The position numbers and the translations under genes were made by a program. This document shows positions 52,004 through 60,492 of a DNA stretch of 64,000 bases, one piece after another (within the stretch, counting starts at the first letter, position 1; the number at the start of each line of letters is the position of its first letter). Below the pieces are notes generated by a model. That model was not told the origin of the DNA. It did not search any database and worked only from the letters and a program-made list of their open reading frames with translations. The stretch spans positions 124,001-188,000 of the forward strand of contig NZ_QNRR01000004.1 of assembly GCF_003315205.1 (NCBI RefSeq). Reading direction: 5' to 3'. The DNA comes from Roseimicrobium gellanilyticum. GTDB taxonomy: Bacteria; Verrucomicrobiota; Verrucomicrobiia; Verrucomicrobiales; Verrucomicrobiaceae.

Positions 52004-52858
52004 TTAGTTTAGGTTTCTGGATTGGGTCTCGAACTGATTGGGGGTGAGGTATCCGATAGCGGAGTGCTTGCGCTGATTGTTGTAGTACCCCTCGATGTAC
52101 TCGAAGAGCTCCAGTCGCGCATCGGTGAGGTCTTCAAAGCGACCTCCTTGAAGCATCTCGCGTTTGAGGGTGCCCATAAAGGATTCTGTCCACGCATTGT
52201 CATAGGGGTTGGCTCGACCCGACATACTCTGGCACATACCTGCACGCGTGAGCACGGAGCGGAAGGCTGTGCTGCCATACTGGCTGCCTCGGTCGCTGTG
52301 GAAGACAACGCCGCTGGCTTTGGGATGGGTTTGGAGGGCTTGTTCCAAGGCGTGGACGACGAGTTCTGCACGCATGTGTGTAGCGAGGCTCCAGCCCACG
52401 ATGCGGCGTGATCCCAAGTCCATGACCACGGCCAGGTAGAGCCAGCTTGCCGCAGCAGGAATGAAGGTGATGTCTCCGACCCAGGCCTGGCCAGGCTTCT
52501 GCGGCAAGGGCTGCTGAGCCAGCAGATTGGCACTGGGACGGTCTGCCCGGCCATCGCTGGTTTTGGGCAGGTAGTTCTTGGGCTGAATGGCTTTGAGGCC
52601 CCGTGTTTTGAGGATGCGGCGCAGCCTCGAAGGCGCACACACGATGCCATGGTCACACAGTTCCTGATGGATCCTGCGGCAGCCATAGCGGCACCGGTTG
52701 CGTTTGAAGATCTCCTCGATGAGCTCCCCCAGATAAGCGTCTTCCTCCTGGCGTGGGGTAGGATTTGCCGCATGGTAAAAGCTGCTGCGGGGCAGCTCCA
52801 GGACGTCGCAAATCTTGCGAACACTCCCACCGGTCTGGCGTTGGAGTTGCAGGATCAT
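52004..52858 (-). CDS. IS3-family transposase OrfB (integrase catalytic domain)
   Basis: 284 residues. HTH_21-like N-terminus (RYGCRRIHQELCDHGI) then the rve DDE core: Asp in WVGDITFI, Asp in FHSDRGSQY, Glu in NAWTESFMGTLKRE, 35 residues after the second Asp as usual. It overlaps the end of orfA by 4 bp (ATGA) and is normally made as an OrfAB fusion by -1 frameshifting. Confidence 0.95.
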   Translation of the reverse strand: MILQLQRQTGGSVRKICDVLELPRSSFYHAANPTPRQEEDAYLGELIEEIFKRNRCRYGCRRIHQELCDHGIVCAPSRLRRILKTRGLKAIQPKNYLPKTSDGRADRPSANLLAQQPLPQKPGQAWVGDITFIPAAASWLYLAVVMDLGSRRIVGWSLATHMRAELVVHALEQALQTHPKASGVVFHSDRGSQYGSTAFRSVLTRAGMCQSMSGRANPYDNAWTESFMGTLKREMLQGGRFEDLTDARLELFEYIEGYYNNQRKHSAIGYLTPNQFETQSRNLN

Positions 52859-53175
52859 TTCGCGGGTTTGGACGGTGGTGGCGTGCCCAGGATGACAGCG
52901 GCCTTTTTTAAAATGTCGTTCTCCAGACGCAGGTTGGCGATTTCACGTCTCAAACGGTGCAGCTCGTTGGCTTCGCCCTCCTCACCTGCGGCTCGGAGGT
53001 CTGTGCCAACGAGCTGCACCGTTTGCCTTTGGGACTGGGTCCAACGGTAAAGGATGCCAGTGCCAATGCCGAGTTCCTCGGCCACCTCGGGCACGCTCTT
53101 ACCCGTGCGGACCAACTCCACGGCATGGGCTTTGAAATCACTGCTGTAACGCTTTTTCCGGTTCACGGTACTCAT
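52855..53175 (-). CDS. IS3-family transposase OrfA (helix-turn-helix)
   Basis: 106 residues. Helix-turn-helix of the HTH_Tnp_1 type (RKKRYSSDFKAHAVELV; SVPEVAEELGIGTGILYRW), then a leucine-zipper stretch (RLRREIANLRLENDILKKA). It binds the terminal repeats and oligomerises. Confidence 0.95.
   Translation of the reverse strand: MSTVNRKKRYSSDFKAHAVELVRTGKSVPEVAEELGIGTGILYRWTQSQRQTVQLVGTDLRAAGEEGEANELHRLRREIANLRLENDILKKAAVILGTPPPSKPAK
52903..52909 (-). promoter_or_regulatory. A6G slippery site for -1 frameshift between orfA and orfB
   Basis: On the minus strand AAAAAAG lies in orfA with reading phase A AAA AAG. A -1 shift enters the orfB frame with no stop before the orfB ATG, giving the transposase fusion. 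Confidence 0.8.
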
Positions 53176-53220
53176 ACGGCTTGTCTCTTATCCCGTGGTC
53201 CAAGAAATTAGCGCACCTCA

Positions 53221-53290
53221 GTTGATGGTTTTTGGTTGATGGTTGATAGCCTGACCTGAGTTGAGAGTCGGCAGTTGAGAGCTGAGAGTT
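53221..53290 (+). repeat. Dispersed 7-bp-phased repeat, family B, copy 8, with further heptamer-like run
   Basis: Begins at the IS target duplication: GTTGATG-GTTTTTG-GTTGATG-GTTGATA-GCCTGA, then a diverged run of TTGAGAG/CTGAGAG heptamers. The 53221-53560 spacer otherwise holds a family C copy, a GC-rich stretch and a terminator. Confidence 0.7.
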
Positions 53291-53330
53291 TGAATGGAGA
53301 GTGAGGCGTTTTTAGGTGTCATGAGGAGCT

Positions 53331-53369
53331 TCTCAGTCTCCGAAGTTCCTCTGCGTCTCTGTGTTTGAT
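53331..53369 (-). repeat. Dispersed repeat, family C, copy 5 (shortened)
   Basis: CTCAGTCTCCGAAGTTCCTC on the plus strand followed by fewer octamers than other copies. Confidence 0.75.
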
Positions 53370-53463
53370 TCGTCCTGTCGTCCTCACCCTTCGGGCTGCT
53401 TCGCAGTCGTCTCGCTCCGCTCGGCGCTGCGTTGAATCCAATGCAGCCTGCCACACCCAACAC

Positions 53464-53496
53464 AAAAAAGAAGCCACCCCATGTGGTGGCTTCTTT
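53464..53496 (-). terminator. Rho-independent terminator of the phosphosugar mutase gene
   Basis: Twelve-pair stem AAAGAAGCCACC/GGTGGCTTCTTT (53467-53478 with 53485-53496). On the minus strand a run of Ts follows. Confidence 0.85.
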
Positions 53497-53560
53497 CCTG
53501 AACGCTCGACTGAAGTCGAAGCTACTTTGAGCTGCCTTGAAATGTGAGCTACTGCGCGGC

Positions 53561-55516
53561 TTATACCAGCCGCTTCTCAATGTCCTCCTCGATGGCGGTC
53601 CACAGCGTCTTCAGACCTTCGCTGACTTTCTCCTTCGCGGCGACCAACTCCTCGGCGATGAATTTGCCGCTCTTGGGCTGCTGCTTGCCGTAGAGGTAGT
53701 ATTTGATCTTGGGCTCGGTGCCGCTGGGGCGTACGGCGAAGGCGCGGCCGTCTTCGAGGAAGACCCAGAGCATCTTTTCCTTGGGGATGTCGTCGCCTTC
53801 TTCGTCTTTGTGGCCGCCCTTGCTGTAGTCCTTCACGCTGGTGACGGGGCTGCCGTTGAAGCTGGTGGGCGGGCTGTTCACATAGGAGTCGGCGAGCTTC
53901 TGGATCTTCGCGGCGCCTTCCGCACCTTCGAAGGTCTTGCTGTGATTCACTTCGAGGAAGTAACCGAACTCGGCATAGATATCATCCAGCAGGTCGATGA
54001 GCTTGCGGCCTTGCGAGGCGGCGTAGGCGGCGACTTCAGCGAACATGACCACGGCGCCGTTGCCGTCCTTGTCGCGGGTGAAATCGGTGCCGAGGTAGCC
54101 GTAGCTTTCCTCACCTCCGAAGACGAAGAACTTGCTGTGCTTCAGGCGCAGGTCACGTGTTTCGGCATCGCTGAGGTCGCGGTAGTTTTTCTTTTCCTCA
54201 GCAGGAAGAGCCTGCTCATACTTCTCCAGCTTTGCGCTGATGTACTTGAAGCCGGTGAGCGTGTTGATGACGCCGATGCCGTAGGCCTTGGCCACGGCAG
54301 CCTGCAGGTCGGTGGTGACGAAGGTCTTGATGAGCACGGCGTGATCTTTGTTCGACTCGTTCAGGATGCCGAGGTCGAACATAGTCTTGATGCGGTACCA
54401 ACCCATGAGCGAACCAATCTGGTTGCCGGTGAGGAGTTGCATCTTGCCATTGCGAGCGCGGACGCCCACGCCCATGCGGTCGCAGTCCGGGTCGGTGCCG
54501 ATGACGATGTCCGCATTCTCCTTGTCCGCGAGGGCCACAGCCATGGCGAGCGCGGGAGCATTTTCCGGATTCGGTGAGGCCACGGTGGGGAAGCGTCCGT
54601 CGAAGACATCCTGCTCGGGCACGGTGAGAAGGTTGAAGCCGAGCTGGCGCAGGATGCGTGGCACGAGCACGCCACCGGCGCCATGGAGCGCGGTGTAGAC
54701 AATCTTCAGGCTCTTCGCCTTCTCCAGCAGCTCCGGCTGCAGCATGAGAGTCTCCACACGCTTGAGGTAGATTTCGTCCATCTCTTCACCCAGCAGGGCA
54801 AGCGTGCCGCGTTCGGCATCGGGGAGAGGAGTGTAGCTTTCGGACTTGACCGCATTCACCTCGGTGATGATGCCCGTGGCATGCGGCTCAATGATGCCGG
54901 CGCCATCGGCGAAGTTCACCTTGTAGCCGTTGTCGTGGGCGGGGTTGTGCGAGGCAGTGAGCATCACACCCGCGTCGGCGCGCAGTTCACGCACGGCGAA
55001 GGACATTTCCGGCGTGGCGCGCGGGCCGTCGAAGAGGGAGACGTCACAGCCGAGGTCGGTCGCAATCTGGGCGCACTTACGGGCGAACTCGGTGGAGAAG
55101 TGGCGCGTGTCATGCGCGAAGACGATGCGAGGCTTGCCGCTGAGTCCGGCGTTCTTGCGGTACTTCACGCAGTAGTTGGCCAGGCCCTGGGTGGCACGGG
55201 ACACGTTGTACTCGTTCATCGAGTTCGTACCCACACATGCGAAGCTGGGGCGCTCACCAGGTGCTGCGGTGCCTTGCTCAGCCTTGGTGATGATCTTGCC
55301 GATGGTGCGTCCGCGAAGGCCGCCGGTGCCAAACTTCAGCGAGGCGAAGAAGCGGTCATTGAGCTCCGTCCATTCTCCCGCGTCCACGAGTTCCTGGACG
55401 CTGAGGAGGTACACGGGGTTGGTGCTGCCAGCCAGCAGGGACTGGATGTTCTTGACGGAGGTTTCGAGAAGTTTGCCGTCAGCGGCGGCCTGCTGGAGGG
55501 TGGATTCGAGGGACAT
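53561..55516 (-). CDS. Phosphoglucomutase/phosphomannomutase family
   Basis: 651 residues from the ATG at 55516. Alpha-D-phosphohexomutase: phosphoserine loop TASHNP (Ser189), magnesium loop TDPDCDR (Asp342, Asp344, Asp346), sugar-binding GGEESYGYLG (467-476) and the phosphate-binding C-terminal loop RPSGTEPKIKYY. FGTGGLRGR at ~62-70 is typical of the long PGM2-like type. Interconverts hexose 1- and 6-phosphates (or pentose phosphates in PGM2 relatives); cytosolic. Monocistronic with its own terminator. Confidence 0.9.
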   Translation of the reverse strand: MSLESTLQQAAADGKLLETSVKNIQSLLAGSTNPVYLLSVQELVDAGEWTELNDRFFASLKFGTGGLRGRTIGKIITKAEQGTAAPGERPSFACVGTNSMNEYNVSRATQGLANYCVKYRKNAGLSGKPRIVFAHDTRHFSTEFARKCAQIATDLGCDVSLFDGPRATPEMSFAVRELRADAGVMLTASHNPAHDNGYKVNFADGAGIIEPHATGIITEVNAVKSESYTPLPDAERGTLALLGEEMDEIYLKRVETLMLQPELLEKAKSLKIVYTALHGAGGVLVPRILRQLGFNLLTVPEQDVFDGRFPTVASPNPENAPALAMAVALADKENADIVIGTDPDCDRMGVGVRARNGKMQLLTGNQIGSLMGWYRIKTMFDLGILNESNKDHAVLIKTFVTTDLQAAVAKAYGIGVINTLTGFKYISAKLEKYEQALPAEEKKNYRDLSDAETRDLRLKHSKFFVFGGEESYGYLGTDFTRDKDGNGAVVMFAEVAAYAASQGRKLIDLLDDIYAEFGYFLEVNHSKTFEGAEGAAKIQKLADSYVNSPPTSFNGSPVTSVKDYSKGGHKDEEGDDIPKEKMLWVFLEDGRAFAVRPSGTEPKIKYYLYGKQQPKSGKFIAEELVAAKEKVSEGLKTLWTAIEEDIEKRLV

Positions 55517-55624
55517 GTGATTGGGTGGAGTACCGAGTACCAGGGGCCGCAGATTAAGAGGCGGTCTGCGGGAATGCAAATAAACGGTGCGGCCGGGTGA
55601 AGTGTCCAGACTTCCGTCTGGCCT

Positions 55625-56035
55625 TCATAGCGGTGTCTTCACTGCCATCCAAAGCCAGCTCAGGAGGAACGCCATGGTGGCTAGCGTGAACAGCGTCACG
55701 AGTACCACGAACAGCATGAGCAGATACACCTTGATGGCGCTGGCGAGAGTGATCTGCAGGCTGAAGGCGAGAACGGTGATGTGAATGACCGCTGCTCCTG
55801 TCCAGATGGCAAAGGCAGAGAACAGGATGGCATTTGAGTCCTGCGTGGCATCTGCCACCACACGGCCCACGCCCCAATGCAGCGCGGTACTCACCCCTCC
55901 CATCAGCAGCGTGAGGACCAGGACCTTCTCCAGCGATGGCTTCACCCGCAGCACCAGTATGGCGGCTTTGCGCAGGGCGAGTGCGGTGACCAGCACCGGA
56001 ATCGCCAGGCCCAGGCATACCATCAGGAATTCCAC
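55625..56035 (-). CDS. Small integral membrane protein, hypothetical
   Basis: 136 residues with about four transmembrane helices (FLMVCLGLAIPVLVTALAL; VLVLTLLMGGVSTALHWGV; AFAIWTGAAVIHITVLAFSL; VYLLMLFVVLVTLFTLATM). No charged catalytic motifs. Probably co-transcribed with the GYF_2 protein gene 84 bp upstream. Function unknown. Confidence 0.65.
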   Translation of the reverse strand: MEFLMVCLGLAIPVLVTALALRKAAILVLRVKPSLEKVLVLTLLMGGVSTALHWGVGRVVADATQDSNAILFSAFAIWTGAAVIHITVLAFSLQITLASAIKVYLLMLFVVLVTLFTLATMAFLLSWLWMAVKTPL

Positions 56036-56119
56036 GCCGGCAGTTTTTCCTGCCGGGCCAGGCAGATCAATGGTTTTTCCGTCTGATACCTTGGTTGGCG
56101 CGGGAGGATGTCACTCCCG

Positions 56120-56446
56120 TCACAGCACAAAGAAGTAATAGAGCACGGCAGCAACTGCGATGCCGAGTCCTGCGAGCAGCGTCCACGGAGGAATGGCCGG
56201 GTTCTGCGCGCGAGCCGTTGCGGCTTCGCGTGCACGGGCCCTGGGAGACTGCGGGACGACGATGGGCAGCCAGTCCGCCACCGTGGCCCAGGAGTCGGTG
56301 CCTTCGAGGCGCATGGGCATGTCCGGAGCCAGCGGTGCAACCTGATGCATGGCCAGGATTTGGGTCATGGAGTAGGGACCGTTCACGTGCTGTCCGTCAG
56401 GGCTGAGCCAGTAGGTATTGGTATGTTGGGAAGGTGGCTTCTTCAT
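56120..56446 (-). CDS. GYF_2 (DUF4339) domain protein with C-terminal membrane anchor
   Basis: 108 residues from the ATG at 56446. Residues ~12-65 match GYF_2: YWLSPDGQHVNGPYSMTQI ... DSWATVADW. An Ala/Arg-rich linker and one terminal helix (WTLLAGLGIAVAAVLYYFF) follow. GYF_2 domains often precede membrane segments in PVC and other bacteria and are thought to mediate protein interactions. Confidence 0.8.
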   Translation of the reverse strand: MKKPPSQHTNTYWLSPDGQHVNGPYSMTQILAMHQVAPLAPDMPMRLEGTDSWATVADWLPIVVPQSPRARAREAATARAQNPAIPPWTLLAGLGIAVAAVLYYFFVL

Positions 56447-56615
56447 CGGAGCGGCAGGAAAAGAAATTGGGGAAAGTCTTGAAACCGCCGGGGGCCGCGG
56501 TGCTTCCCATTTCAACCCGCCCTTCCGCAAAGGGTCGCAATAAATACTTAGGCGGATGGCTGATTGAAGCGCGCGCGGGTCCGACTAGGGACAGGTGCTC
56601 ACTCGAACCTCTCTC

Positions 56616-57047
56616 ATGGAACCTCGCATCTCCCTCCTGACGCTCGGCGTCACCGACCTCCCGCGCGCCGTTCGTTTCTATCGAGATGGCTTGGGATTCT
56701 CCACCACGTACGAGGAGGGTGGGCCGGTGGCTTTCTTTCGCACGGCTGGAGTGCGGCTGGCCCTGTATCCGTTCCATGCATTGGCGGAGGATATTTCGAA
56801 GGACACTCCGGTCGCGGCCACAGGTTCACCGGGCATCACCATCGCGCACAATGTCCGGGAGAAGGCCCAAGTGGCAGAAGTGCTGGCGCTGGCGGAGAAG
56901 GCAGGAGCCACCATCGTAAAACCCGCGCAAGATGCGCCGTGGGGTGGACATTACGGGTACTTCCGCGACCTGGATGGGCACTACTGGGAAGTTGCCTGGA
57001 ATCCTTTTTTCGCCATTGGCGAGGATGGATTGCTCGACATTGGCTGA
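56616..57047 (+). CDS. VOC-family (glyoxalase/bleomycin-resistance fold) protein
   Basis: 143 residues from the ATG at 56616; an upstream GTG at 56595 is less likely. Two beta-alpha-beta-beta-beta modules: ISLLTLGVTDLPRAVRFYRD, GLGFST, then WGGHYGYFRDLDGHYWEVAWNP, the usual C-terminal metal-site segment (Glu before the final strand). The substrate is unknown; such proteins range from glyoxalases to antibiotic-binding proteins. Confidence 0.85.
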   Translation: MEPRISLLTLGVTDLPRAVRFYRDGLGFSTTYEEGGPVAFFRTAGVRLALYPFHALAEDISKDTPVAATGSPGITIAHNVREKAQVAEVLALAEKAGATIVKPAQDAPWGGHYGYFRDLDGHYWEVAWNPFFAIGEDGLLDIG

Positions 57048-57882
57048 GGGGGCCCTGTCTCGCGATCAGGGATGAGCCTGAGGCGGTTTCCGCTCGATTC
57101 TGGCAATTTCGTCACGCGGGTTGTTCGCGATTGCGGGTGACTTTCGCCGGGAAGAGTTCTTCCCACACACGTCCAGAGGAGTGTGAACAACTCCGGCGTT
57201 TTGCGATTTTCCATAAACGTTTTCCGGCTTTCTTCGCGAGAGGAATTGAAAGACTCGGATGGCATGAAATTTGCCCGATGACGGTGATTCATACTTGCGG
57301 CCCGTGTTCTCCCGGTGACAGTCACGTCACACGGAAGGGAATCCATGTGTCAGCGGAGACACGAAGCGAGAAGCACTAAGGAGGGCTTGTTTCGCAGAAA
57401 AAGTCAAAAGTCGGAAGATGCCATTTGAGTCGAAACTCATTCAGAAACAGGGAATTGCGATCATGTTTCCCTGGCGAAACTCCCTTGCGCCGCTGACCTA
57501 AATGAAGCGGAAGTCCGCTACAATGCCAGACTAAACGTTGGATCAATGTGTCTTTTTTGTTCCACGCAATAAATACGAGCGTTCCACGACCATGCACACC
57601 TGTTTTTAACAATGCTGGCGTAAAAACCGGAAAACTTCACACGCATTGAGCTTCGGTTGTTCACCGGTGGATAAGTTGTGAATAACTTGTGAGCAACTCA
57701 CCCAATTCCTTGATTTTGCGTTGCCGGAGGCGGTCATTTATTAACGCTTCCGAATAGGTTTGGGAGAACGCTTTAGACACCCAAAATGGATGCATGCGTT
57801 CCCGCGAACGGAGAATTTTCTTCAAGAGTTGGGCGACCCTGAGGGGGGCTGAGTGCAACATCCCAAGGCGCAGCGTCTCCCA
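57048..57882. other. Gene-poor spacer downstream of dnaB
   Basis: 835 bp with lower GC than its surroundings and no convincing gene. A 66-codon minus-strand frame (57661-57861) is poorly supported. The notable content is a pair of DnaA-box-like 9-mers at 57666-57685; the rest shows nothing clear. Confidence 0.5.
57666..57685 (-). promoter_or_regulatory. Two adjacent DnaA-box-like 9-mers
   Basis: On the minus strand TTATTCACA and TTATCCACC, two bases apart and in the same orientation. Each differs from the TTATCCACA consensus at one base. Located about 200 bp beyond the dnaB stop. They could bind DnaA as a regulatory or titration site, or belong to an origin; only two are seen. Confidence 0.4.
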
Positions 57883-59409
57883 TTAGTCCCCACCCGCCTT
57901 TTCGTTCTCGTCAAACTCGCGCTCGGTGAAGCGCATGAGTTCAGCGATGAACTTCAGCGGTACGTCATCCGTGGGGCCGTTACGGTTCTTGGCGATGATG
58001 AGGAGGCCTTTGCCCTTGCTGGCCTCGTCCTCGGCCTCGGCGTCCTTGCGGTCCTTGGAATCATCCTCCTGTTTGGAGCCTGCGTAGTCGGCACGGGTGA
58101 GCAGGCCCACCATGTCCGCATCCTGCTCGATGGAGCCGGACTCACGAAGGTCGCTCAGCATGGGGCGCTGGCCCTTGCGTGACTCCACAGCGCGGTTGAG
58201 CTGCGCGAGCACCACCACAGGGACATTCAGCTCCTTGGCCACCGCCTTGATACCGGCGGAGATGGCGGCGATTTCGTTTTGTCGGCTGTCGGACTTCTTC
58301 GTGGGTGCAGTCATCAACTGCAAGTAGTCGATGGCAATCATGCCGATGTTATGCTGCTTTTTCAGGCGGCGGCATTTGGCGCGGAAGTCCAGGATGTTGA
58401 GGCCGGGAGTTTCGTCGATGAAGATGTTGGCCTTTTGCAGGTCCGAGCACGCGCGGGTCACGGCGCGCAGCTCTTCGCGGCTGAGCATGCCATTCATGAT
58501 GCGGCTCATGGAGACACCGGCGCGCGCCACAATGAGACGGCGCACCAGCATGACGGCGCTCATTTCCAGACTGAAGACGGCAACCGGCACCTCGTTGGTG
58601 AGGGCGGCGTGCTCCACCATGTTCATCACGAGCGAGGTCTTGCCCATGGAAGGACGGGCCGCGAGGACGAACATTTCGCCGCCCTGTAGGCCGTTGCTCA
58701 GGCCATCCAGCTTGCGGTAGCCGGTGGGGATGCCGCGGAGCTTGCCGGGGTCCTTCAGCATTTCTTCGATGGAGTCAAAGGCCTCCATGACGTGGTGCTT
58801 CAGCGGCTTGATGGTGTCGCGGCTTTCGGTGTCATCGCGCACGCTCATCACACGCTCTTCCACGCGGTCGAGCAGTGCGGGCACGTCTTCGTTGAACTCG
58901 TACGCGTTCTGCACGCTCTCCGTGCAGGCGTGGATGATGCGGCGCAGCAGATGCTTGTCGCGCAGGATGCCCTTGTAGTAGCCGTAGTGCGCGGGGGTCG
59001 GCACAAAGTTCAGCAACTCGGAAAGCATGCCGGCGCCGCCAATCTTGTCGAGGTGACCTGCGTCGCGCAGGTAGTTGGTGAGAGCGATGTATTCAACAGG
59101 GCGGGTGCCGTTGTTGAACTCCTTCATCACCTTGTAGAGGAGTTGGTTCGCCGGATGGTAGAAGGCCTCGTCCGGGAGATTGACCTGCGCGTCGTTCAGC
59201 AGGTTGGTGGGGTCGTGGAGGAAGCACGAGAGCACGCCCTTCTCCGCATCAGCGTCCCAGGGCTGGGAGCGTGTGGGATCATTGATGTCTACCGGCGGCT
59301 TCGGCTTGCCCTGCCCAAATCCCTGCCCGCCTTTCTGGAATCCTTGCCCACCTGATTGCGCTGCATTCGGGTCGAATGGCGTGACGTTGGAGGCTTTTTC
59401 GGGTGGCAT
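57883..59409 (-). CDS. dnaB: Replicative DNA helicase DnaB
   Basis: 508 residues. A Gly/Gln-rich N-terminal tail (1-40) precedes the helical N-domain (DADAEKGVLSCFLHDP). RecA core: Walker A ARPSMGKTS (Lys257), EMSAVMLVRRLI, Walker B MIAIDYLQLM, NRAVESRKGQRPMLSDLRESGSIEQDAD, and terminal LIIAKNRNGPTDDVPL. Hexameric 5'-3' helicase at the replication fork. Lies downstream of rplI, a common order, but a terminator separates them. Confidence 0.96.
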   Translation of the reverse strand: MPPEKASNVTPFDPNAAQSGGQGFQKGGQGFGQGKPKPPVDINDPTRSQPWDADAEKGVLSCFLHDPTNLLNDAQVNLPDEAFYHPANQLLYKVMKEFNNGTRPVEYIALTNYLRDAGHLDKIGGAGMLSELLNFVPTPAHYGYYKGILRDKHLLRRIIHACTESVQNAYEFNEDVPALLDRVEERVMSVRDDTESRDTIKPLKHHVMEAFDSIEEMLKDPGKLRGIPTGYRKLDGLSNGLQGGEMFVLAARPSMGKTSLVMNMVEHAALTNEVPVAVFSLEMSAVMLVRRLIVARAGVSMSRIMNGMLSREELRAVTRACSDLQKANIFIDETPGLNILDFRAKCRRLKKQHNIGMIAIDYLQLMTAPTKKSDSRQNEIAAISAGIKAVAKELNVPVVVLAQLNRAVESRKGQRPMLSDLRESGSIEQDADMVGLLTRADYAGSKQEDDSKDRKDAEAEDEASKGKGLLIIAKNRNGPTDDVPLKFIAELMRFTEREFDENEKAGGD

Positions 59410-59520
59410 GGGGCGGGGGAGCAGTGTGGCGTTAACGGAGCTGTGCGCAATATTTCACGCTAAAAAAGCGGACATCCTTCGCTATGCCGTTCTGATGTCT
59501 CTGTGAAACGATGCGATGGG

Positions 59521-59558
59521 AACAAAAATCCCCTGCGCGATTGCTCACGCAGGGGATT
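59521..59558 (-). terminator. Rho-independent terminator of rplI
   Basis: AATCCCCTGCG (59527-59537) pairs with CGCAGGGGATT (59548-59558). On the minus strand TTTTTGTT follows. It lies 24 bp after the rplI stop and before dnaB. Confidence 0.88.
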
Positions 59559-59582
59559 GAAAGGTGTGCTCTGAAACTGGTG

Positions 59583-60089
59583 TTACTCAGCAGCTTCTTC
59601 TTCGCCTTCGGCGCCTTCTTCGGCACCCGCTTCAGCGGCGGCGACGGTGACCTTCAGGAAGCACTCCACGCCAGCGTGCAGCTTGACGGGAACTTCGAAG
59701 GTGCCGGTGCTCTTGATGGGCTTCTCAAGCTCGAGCTGGTGACGGTCCAGCGTGATCTTGGCGGTGCTGGCAGCCACGGCTTCCACGATGTCCTTGGTGG
59801 TGATGGAGCCGAAAGCCTTGCCGCCCTGGCCGGTGGCGAGGGTGAGCTTGATCTTGAGCTTCTTCAGCTTGCTGGCGATCTTCTCGGCTTCTTCCAGTTC
59901 CTTGGCTTCGCGCTCAGCGCGGACCTTCTGGAGATTGGCCTGATGACGCAGGTTGCCAGCGGTGGCTTCGTAGGCTTTGGCCTTGGGGAGGAGGAAGTTG
60001 CGAGCGTAGCCGGTACGCACTTTCACAATGTCACCCTCGGCACCGAGGCTGGCGATCTTTTCTTTGAGAATGACTTGGGTGGTGGCCAT
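59583..60089 (-). CDS. rplI: 50S ribosomal protein L9
   Basis: 168 residues, about 20 more than usual because of an acidic Ala/Glu tail (AAEAGAEEGAEGEEEAAE). N-domain VILKEKIASLGAEGDIVKVRTGYARNFLLPKAKA is the L9 signature. The long connecting helix and C-domain (GKAFGSITTKDIVEAV) are present. Binds 23S rRNA near the L1 stalk. rpsF, ssb and rpsR, often neighbours, are absent here. Confidence 0.96.
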   Translation of the reverse strand: MATTQVILKEKIASLGAEGDIVKVRTGYARNFLLPKAKAYEATAGNLRHQANLQKVRAEREAKELEEAEKIASKLKKLKIKLTLATGQGGKAFGSITTKDIVEAVAASTAKITLDRHQLELEKPIKSTGTFEVPVKLHAGVECFLKVTVAAAEAGAEEGAEGEEEAAE

Positions 60090-60119
60090 AGCAAGGTTCT
60101 GAAATTTTGAAGGGCGGCG

Positions 60120-60147
60120 AAGCTACACAGCGCCTACGAAGTGTCAA
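60120..60147 (-). promoter_or_regulatory. Candidate sigma70 promoter for rplI
   Basis: On the minus strand a perfect -35 TTGACA (60147-60142) and a weak -10 TAGCTT (60125-60120), with 16-bp spacing. They would start transcription about 25 bases before the rplI ATG. Confidence 0.45.
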
Positions 60148-60492
60148 CAACTCCGAGCGAGTTTCTACGCCCAATCTCACGATTCTTGCGAAGGCGGGGG
60201 CGCTTTCAGGGACGTCCCCGGTGGGCTGTTACTCGTGCTGCATTTCGTCGCTCAGAGTGTGATGCCCGGATTTATCCGCATTCAGAACGGCTTCGATGAC
60301 AGAAAGCCGGTCTTTTTGCATGAACACAGGTGCACTTGCAGCATCAGATCCGAATCAAAGGTGGATTTCTTTTCCAACAACCCCTCCCGATGCAGTATCC
60401 CGTGTATTCCTTTGATCACATAGGTCGCTTATTTACAAAGGATTGGTCATTTTACCCGAACAGTTGACGTTCGAGTGCTGCATCATCGATCC
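60148..60492. other. Divergent spacer between rplI and the histidine kinase
   Basis: Must contain the kinase promoter; the stretch from 60410 is AT-rich. No clear consensus boxes, RNA structure or gene were identified. Confidence 0.4.

Larger units (their letters stand above)
51970..53220 (-). mobile_element. Complete IS3-family insertion sequence
   Basis: 1251 bp. Ends are TGAGGTGC at the left and GCACCTCA at the right, and the inverted match resumes at TTGGACCA, giving ~25-bp imperfect terminal repeats. Flanking GTT (51967-51969 and 53221-53223) is a 3-bp target duplication, normal for IS3. Encodes OrfA and OrfB on the minus strand; both are intact, so the element may still be active. Confidence 0.9.

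Noticed and set aside
57661-57861. 66-codon minus-strand frame next to the dnaB stop
   Set aside because: Its last codons are the DnaA-box-like sequences, and it has no ribosome site, family or obvious constraint. Not strong enough to annotate.
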